A DNA stretch of 10,090 bases from Verrucomicrobiota bacterium. Lineage in GTDB: Bacteria; Verrucomicrobiota; Verrucomicrobiia; Verrucomicrobiales; DEV007. The position numbers and the translations under genes are program-made. The stretch spans positions 1 through 10,090 of the forward strand of contig JAHDCN010000094.1 in NCBI GenBank assembly GCA_020629815.1, given 5' to 3'. Below, one piece after another: positions 6,383 to 10,090 of this stretch. Within the stretch, counting starts at the first letter, position 1; each line of letters starts with the position of its first letter. The notes under the pieces are model-generated. The model was not told where the DNA came from. It saw only the letters and a program-made list of their open reading frames with translations, and did no database searches.

Positions 6383-6490
6383 CAATAAAATGGTTTAGCC
6401 TACAAACCTAACATTCTTATTTATAATTTCAATAATTATTATAATAATATGCTGGAAACAGGTTTCCGTATCTGCAGGGACTTGCCCGGT
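6383..6490 (-). promoter_or_regulatory. AT-rich leader/promoter region upstream of the prepilin-like gene
   Basis: This gap between the flavoprotein stop and the prepilin-like start is far more AT-rich than its surroundings, especially 6415-6450. It includes a perfect 14-nt palindrome (ATTATTATAATAAT, 6435-6448) and, on the minus strand, TTGAAA (6432-6427), which could be a -35 box, although no good -10 box follows at normal spacing. A separate promoter for the prepilin-like gene is likely, but its elements are not resolved. Confidence 0.4.
6454..6467 (-). terminator. Weak hairpin after the flavoprotein gene, possible terminator
   Basis: On the minus strand, GGAAA and TTTCC flank a 4-nt CCTG loop, 24 nt beyond the flavoprotein stop codon, and are followed by an AT-rich run that begins after a few mixed bases. 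The stem is short and there is no uninterrupted T-tract, so termination would be partial at best. It could separate the flavoprotein transcript from the prepilin-like gene. Confidence 0.3.
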
Positions 6491-8014
6491 TTAACGCCGC
6501 GAGAATTTCAGCCATTTCTTCATCGCAGACGCGACCTTTGGCGTGAGTCGGGTACGGTTGTAAAGGTCGCCTACTTTTCGAACTGCTTCACCAATGGTCG
6601 GATACGGGTGAATCGTAGATGCGATTTTCCCAAGTCCGATACCATTTGTCATCGCCAGCGTGATCTCGCCAATCATGTCACCGGCATTTGGACCTACAAC
6701 AGTGGCTCCCAGAATCTGGTCACCACCCTTTTTCACATGAACCCGAACAAAACCTTCGGTTTCCCCGGCAAGGATCGCGCGATCGACCCCGCTGAACTCC
6801 TGTGTGAAAGTGTCGATTTCCACCCCGTTTTCTTCTGCCTCTCGCGCGTAAATTCCGACGTGTGCCACCTCCGGCTCACTGTAGGTCGCCCAAGGTATGA
6901 TCAGTGAACTGGTTTTTGCCCTTCCGCCAAAGAGTGCGTTGCGGATCACATTTCGCGCCATGAAGTCGGCGGCATGAGTGAATTGATATGGGGAACAAAT
7001 ATCACCTGCTGCGTAGATGTTTTTCACGCTGGTCTGTTGCTTATCATTCACTACGACGCCTTTCGCGGTAAACTCTACGCCAATTTCCTCGAGTCCGAGA
7101 TTTTCCACATTTGGAGCGCGGCCTACCGCAACCAAAAGCTGATCTACCGTTTCGTCGTAGGAGTTTCCATTCGAATCTACCCGCAAGCGAACACCACCGC
7201 TTTCACCCGGGCTCAGCTGTAGCTCTTTCCCGCAGCAAAGGATATTTACCCCGTCGCGCTTCAGTGATTCGCCGACAATTTTCGCAGCATCCGGATCTTC
7301 CCTTGGCAATACACCTTCCGCAGCCTCAACCAGAAAAACCTCGGATCCCAGCCGGGCAAAACTCTGCGCCATTTCCACGCCGATCGGTCCCGCACCAATG
7401 ATCCCGAACCGCTTCGGAATCTCGGTCAGTGAAAAAAGGGTTTCGTTATTTAGATAGTCAACCGTATCGAGTCCGGGGATCGGAGGTGCCGAGGCACGCG
7501 CGCCGGTCGCAATACATGCCTTCTTAAAATGCAGAGTCTGACCTCCGACTTCCGCCGTGTTCTTTGAAGTAAACTTTCCTCCGCCGAGAAAAACATCGAT
7601 ACCCAGATCCCGGAAACGCTCAGCCGAATCGTGAGGACTGATGTCGGCCCGCAACTTGCGCATCCGCTCCATCACACGGCCAAAGTCAATGTTCACTCCT
7701 TCCGGAACCGAAATTCCAAAGTCCTCCGCATCACGAATTTGGGCAGCGCGCTTTCCTGCGGCGATAATCGCTTTTGATGGGACACAGCCAACGTTTAGGC
7801 AGTCCCCACCCAGCAGTTCGCGCTCGATCAAGGCAACTTTCGCTCCGACACCGGCAGCTCCGGCCGCCGTCACCAGCCCGGCTGCACCAGCTCCGATCAC
7901 CACCATATTGTAGTTACCTTCCGGAGTCGGATTCACCCAGTCCGGCGGATGCACATTGGACTGAAGCTTTCGATTGTGTTCATCAAGCGGCTGAAATTGT
8001 GGAAGTTCACTCAT
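6491..8014 (-). CDS. FAD-dependent pyridine nucleotide-disulfide oxidoreductase (mercuric reductase-like / Lpd family)
   Basis: This 507-residue flavoprotein belongs to the class I disulfide oxidoreductases with lipoamide dehydrogenase, glutathione reductase and MerA. In order it shows an FAD-binding GAGAAG at 41-46, the redox-active disulfide motif GGDCLNVGCVPSK (C72 and C77), an NAD(P)-binding GAGPIG at 207-212, the second FAD motif AAGD ending at residue 338, and a dimerisation domain with HPYPTIGE supplying the catalytic His/Glu pair (H469, E476). A lead of about 35 residues precedes the FAD fold and contains DEHNRKL and HPPDWVNP, typical of a group often auto-annotated as mercuric reductase. 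It lacks the N-terminal heavy-metal-binding domain and the C-terminal Cys pair that MerA uses for Hg(II), so mercury reduction is not supported. No 2-oxoacid dehydrogenase genes are adjacent, so a standard Lpd role is unsupported too. Electrons probably flow from NAD(P)H to an unknown disulfide substrate. ATG at 8014 has no Shine-Dalgarno sequence. Stop TAA at 6493-6491. Confidence 0.92.
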   Translation of the reverse strand: MSELPQFQPLDEHNRKLQSNVHPPDWVNPTPEGNYNMVVIGAGAAGLVTAAGAAGVGAKVALIERELLGGDCLNVGCVPSKAIIAAGKRAAQIRDAEDFGISVPEGVNIDFGRVMERMRKLRADISPHDSAERFRDLGIDVFLGGGKFTSKNTAEVGGQTLHFKKACIATGARASAPPIPGLDTVDYLNNETLFSLTEIPKRFGIIGAGPIGVEMAQSFARLGSEVFLVEAAEGVLPREDPDAAKIVGESLKRDGVNILCCGKELQLSPGESGGVRLRVDSNGNSYDETVDQLLVAVGRAPNVENLGLEEIGVEFTAKGVVVNDKQQTSVKNIYAAGDICSPYQFTHAADFMARNVIRNALFGGRAKTSSLIIPWATYSEPEVAHVGIYAREAEENGVEIDTFTQEFSGVDRAILAGETEGFVRVHVKKGGDQILGATVVGPNAGDMIGEITLAMTNGIGLGKIASTIHPYPTIGEAVRKVGDLYNRTRLTPKVASAMKKWLKFSRR

Positions 8015-8185
8015 AGCGATTCTGTGAAAGGAGACGACGCAGTATAAGATTCCTTTCGTTTTGCGCTACAATCCGCATAAGGTTTTATAGTGGTGCGCGT
8101 TAGAGAAATGACGAATCCTCTTTGTGGTTTTGCATGAAATGGCGAAACCAGTCGTCTGATCACCAATTCTACTCACCTACCCGCC
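8015..8185. promoter_or_regulatory. Divergent promoter region between flavoprotein and DUF4126 genes
   Basis: These 171 nt lie between two divergent starts. On the minus strand, TATACT (8046-8041) is a 5/6 match to a -10 box placed about 27 nt before the flavoprotein ATG; the best -35 candidate is TTGTAG with a long 19-nt spacer. On the plus strand, TTGCGC (8061-8066) and TATAGT (8086-8091) form a possible pair, also with a 19-nt spacer. An inverted repeat lies at 8125-8150. The gene arrangement is firm; the individual boxes are tentative. Confidence 0.45.
8125..8150 (+). repeat. Inverted repeat / hairpin in the DUF4126 leader
   Basis: TGGTTTTGC (8125-8133) and GCGAAACCA (8142-8150) are inverted copies with a single mismatch, which becomes a G-U pair in RNA, separated by an 8-nt loop. 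It sits 35 nt before the DUF4126 start and downstream of the best candidate promoter. It could be an operator, an RNA structure in the leader, or chance. It has no T-run, so it is not an intrinsic terminator. Confidence 0.45.
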
Positions 8186-9265
8186 ATGGAAGTACTGGAA
8201 ACTCTCGCCGTAGCACTTGGCTTTGCCACACTGGCCGGCCTCAATCTTTACCTGACGGTGTTCATTACCGGTCTTGCCATCAATCAGGGCTGGGTCAATG
8301 TCGCAGGAACCTATCCGGAACTGATGGTTCTGGGCGATCCCGCCATTCTGATTGCCTCCGGCCTGTTTTTCGGCCTGCAGTTTTTTTCTGACAAAATCCC
8401 CTGGGTTGATTCGCTTTGGGACACAGTCCACACCCTCGTCCGACCGATCGGCGGAGGCTTGCTGGCGATGTCCGCCGTCGGATCGGTTGATCCAGCTTTT
8501 GAAGTAATCGTCGGAATGCTTGCCGGTGGAGCTACCTTGGTCACTCACGGATTTAAGTCCGGCACCCGGCTGGCGATAAATTCGTCCCCTGAACCTTTTA
8601 CCAATGTGGCAGCCAGCGTTGCGGAAGATGTCGTGGTCATCGGTGGCCTCGCCTTGATGAGCAAGCACCCTTACCTAACCGCAGGCATCTGCCTCGTCTT
8701 CATCGCACTGTGTCTGTATCTCGCACCGAAGCTGTTTCGCAGAGTCAAAGTATTCACCTGGCTGGTCGGCAATAAGTTCACCTCCTTCTTTGCCGAGAAG
8801 AACGAAGATACCCTTCTCTACGGTAACCTTACGATGGACGAAGACCTCGCTCTGATGAACGCGCTGAAGGGTGACAAGCCCGAAGTGAATTGGTCAGTCA
8901 AAGCCCTGGTCGGCCCGTGCCGCAAATTCCGCAATTTTACCCCGAATACCTTTGGCCGCCTCGTTTCCGCTTCAAACACAGAAGGCGTGCTCCACTTCAT
9001 CGGGCGGCGCATGTGGAAAGAATACCACACGACGCTGGCGCTGGATGAACTCGAAGTCACTCAGGAGTCCCGCTTCTTCAGTGAAGATGTAGTGATTTAC
9101 AGTCGTGGAGGAAAACGCAAACTTACCCTGCGTCTGCCATCCGGTCAGAAAGCTCTGAGCAACCGATTGGTGGAAGAAATTCTCGGCACAGGCAACGGGA
9201 AAGTAGCTCGCATGGCAGAATCGCTGGCCGAAAACAAAAGTGAGCTGGCTGGAAAAGAGGTCTGA
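8186..9265 (+). CDS. DUF4126 membrane protein with soluble C-terminal extension
   Basis: The first 185 residues of this 359-residue protein fit DUF4126 (PF13548), a membrane family of unknown function. Signatures include the Gly-rich first helix with AGLNLYLTVFITGL, then SDKIPWVDSLWDTVHT at 68-83, VRPIGGGLLA, THGFKSGTRLAINSSPEPFTN at 120-140 (a conserved polar loop between helices) and VAEDVVVIGGLAL. About five or six hydrophobic segments are visible, near 8-30, 50-67, 86-100, 105-119, 144-158 and 164-181. Residues 186-359 are soluble, mixed-charge and unfamiliar to me; they include FRNFTPNTFGRLVSASN and end in a hydrophilic helix. Many DUF4126 proteins are close to the membrane portion alone, so this tail is notable. 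ATG at 8186 starts directly before the first helix; no Shine-Dalgarno sequence is present. The gene is divergent from the flavoprotein and 73 nt upstream of the Nif3-like gene, which may be co-transcribed. Confidence 0.85.
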   Translation: MEVLETLAVALGFATLAGLNLYLTVFITGLAINQGWVNVAGTYPELMVLGDPAILIASGLFFGLQFFSDKIPWVDSLWDTVHTLVRPIGGGLLAMSAVGSVDPAFEVIVGMLAGGATLVTHGFKSGTRLAINSSPEPFTNVAASVAEDVVVIGGLALMSKHPYLTAGICLVFIALCLYLAPKLFRRVKVFTWLVGNKFTSFFAEKNEDTLLYGNLTMDEDLALMNALKGDKPEVNWSVKALVGPCRKFRNFTPNTFGRLVSASNTEGVLHFIGRRMWKEYHTTLALDELEVTQESRFFSEDVVIYSRGGKRKLTLRLPSGQKALSNRLVEEILGTGNGKVARMAESLAENKSELAGKEV

Positions 9266-9338
9266 ATCCCCCGCCTCCATCGGGTAATGCGGAAAGAAGA
9301 TTGCGGACACTCTGTTTTCCGGTTTCTTACTTGCACCT

Positions 9339-10090
9339 ATGCCCGAACTGTCCCAACTCATTTCCGCCGCTGACGACTGGCTATCCCTTGCCGAAATTCC
9401 GGATTATCCCCCAGCCTTAAATGGACTGCAGTTGGAAAGTTCCGGAGAGGTAAAAACTATCGTAGCAGCAGTAGACGCCTGCCTGCCGGTGATCGAAAAA
9501 GCCTGCGCAAAGGGTGCAGATTTATTGGTCGTTCACCATGGAATGTTCTGGAACGGAGCACAAAAAATTGAGGGCGCCACATATCGCAAACTCAAGACTG
9601 CAATGGACCACGATTTGGCGATCTACAGTGCACACATCCCTCTCGACGTGCATCCCGAGCTGGGAAACAACGCTCAGCTAATGCAGGCTCTCGGGCTTTT
9701 GGAGAAAGCGGAACCTTTCTTTCCGTGGAAAGGAATTCAACTCGGGCTCCGGGTTGATCAGGCCGGTCTCGATCGCGATCAGCTTGTGAAGCAAATCGAA
9801 TCCGTTACCGGCGCTCCTGCTATGTTGTGTGCCGGCGGGCCTCAGGAAATTCAAAGCGTTGGATTAGTCACCGGTGGTGCCGGCTCTGAGGTCTTCGCCA
9901 TGGCCGAAACCGGGATCGATACGTTTATCACCGGGGAAGGCCCCCACTGGAGCTACACCGCAGCAGAGGAACTGGGGATCAATGTCATCTATGCCGGCCA
10001 CTACGCCACCGAGACATTCGGCGTCAAAGCTCTGGCACAGAAGTGGTGTGATGAGTTTCCCGGATTGAGTTGGGAATTTGTTGATCATCC
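9339..10090 (+). CDS. Nif3/YbgI-family dinuclear metal-centre protein, 3' end cut by window
   Basis: From ATG at 9339 the frame stays open to the window edge (250 complete codons). The protein aligns by eye along its whole length with E. coli YbgI (247 residues), the Nif3 family (PF01784), which is annotated as GTP cyclohydrolase I type 2-like but has no agreed cellular role. Motifs: NGLQLES (28-34), VVHHGMFW with metal ligands H66/H67, YSAHIPLDVHPELGNNAQL with D103, GLVTGGAG, FITGEGPHWS, and YAGHYATETFG with H221 and E225. These are the five residues that bind the two metals in YbgI. The sequence ends in SWEFVDHP, equivalent to the last residues of YbgI, so only a few codons and the stop are missing. 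No Shine-Dalgarno sequence precedes the ATG. It follows the DUF4126 gene by 73 nt with no convincing terminator between, so joint transcription is possible. Confidence 0.93.
   Translation, partial: MPELSQLISAADDWLSLAEIPDYPPALNGLQLESSGEVKTIVAAVDACLPVIEKACAKGADLLVVHHGMFWNGAQKIEGATYRKLKTAMDHDLAIYSAHIPLDVHPELGNNAQLMQALGLLEKAEPFFPWKGIQLGLRVDQAGLDRDQLVKQIESVTGAPAMLCAGGPQEIQSVGLVTGGAGSEVFAMAETGIDTFITGEGPHWSYTAAEELGINVIYAGHYATETFGVKALAQKWCDEFPGLSWEFVDH

Noticed and set aside
6491..8014. Calling the flavoprotein a mercuric reductase or pyruvate dehydrogenase E3
   Set aside because: It lacks MerA's metal-binding domain and C-terminal Cys pair, and no E1/E2 genes are adjacent, so neither specific name is supported.
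9266..9338. CCCG/CGGG pairing between the DUF4126 and Nif3-like genes as a terminator
   Set aside because: The stem is only 4 bp with an 8-nt loop and no T-run, so it is not a convincing terminator.
9864..10088. Minus-strand 74-codon frame at the right edge
   Set aside because: It lies antisense within the well-supported Nif3-like gene, whose metal-ligand motifs span the same bases.

Overview
The window is a chromosomal stretch of a Gram-negative-type bacterium with moderate GC (around half, by eye). The flavoprotein with its long N-terminal lead, the stand-alone prepilin-like protein, the DUF4126 membrane protein and the scarcity of Shine-Dalgarno sequences together fit the Verrucomicrobiota (Opitutae-like) best. 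That assignment is inferred from protein style and was not searched. I see no rRNA, tRNA, CRISPR array, insertion sequence, phage or plasmid gene. Most of the content is housekeeping or regulatory.

Layout. (1) 1-419 (+) is the 3' end of a Clp/Hsp100 chaperone gene, most like clpC; its stop codon overlaps that of the convergent next gene. (2) 416-2375 (-) is a two-component pair: a LytS-type membrane histidine kinase followed, with an 8-nt overlap, by a LytTR response regulator. (3) 2451-3002 (+), divergent from the kinase, is a YdjM/DUF457-type membrane protein. (4) 3003-3496 is a short AT-rich leader, a small secreted basic protein of unknown function and a clear intrinsic terminator. (5) 3495-8014 (-) holds four co-directional genes, transcribed from right to left: a mercuric-reductase-like/Lpd-family flavoprotein, a type IV prepilin-like protein, a two-module AAA ATPase (Ycf46-like layout) and an acyl-carrier-protein phosphodiesterase (AcpH) gene only 5 nt after the ATPase. 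(6) 8015-8185 is a divergent regulatory region with a 9-bp hairpin. (7) 8186-9265 (+) is a DUF4126 membrane protein with a large soluble C-terminal extension. (8) 9339-10090 (+) is a Nif3/YbgI dinuclear-metal protein that runs off the window very close to its natural end.

How the genes relate. Two couplings are firm: kinase with regulator (8-nt overlap, matched LytS/LytTR families) and ATPase with AcpH (5-nt gap). The 72-nt ATPase-prepilin gap and the 106-nt prepilin-flavoprotein gap make a longer operon possible but not shown. I find no convincing defence, toxin or biosynthetic system. The least explained parts are the prepilin/AAA/AcpH group, the small secreted protein and the DUF4126 C-terminal domain.
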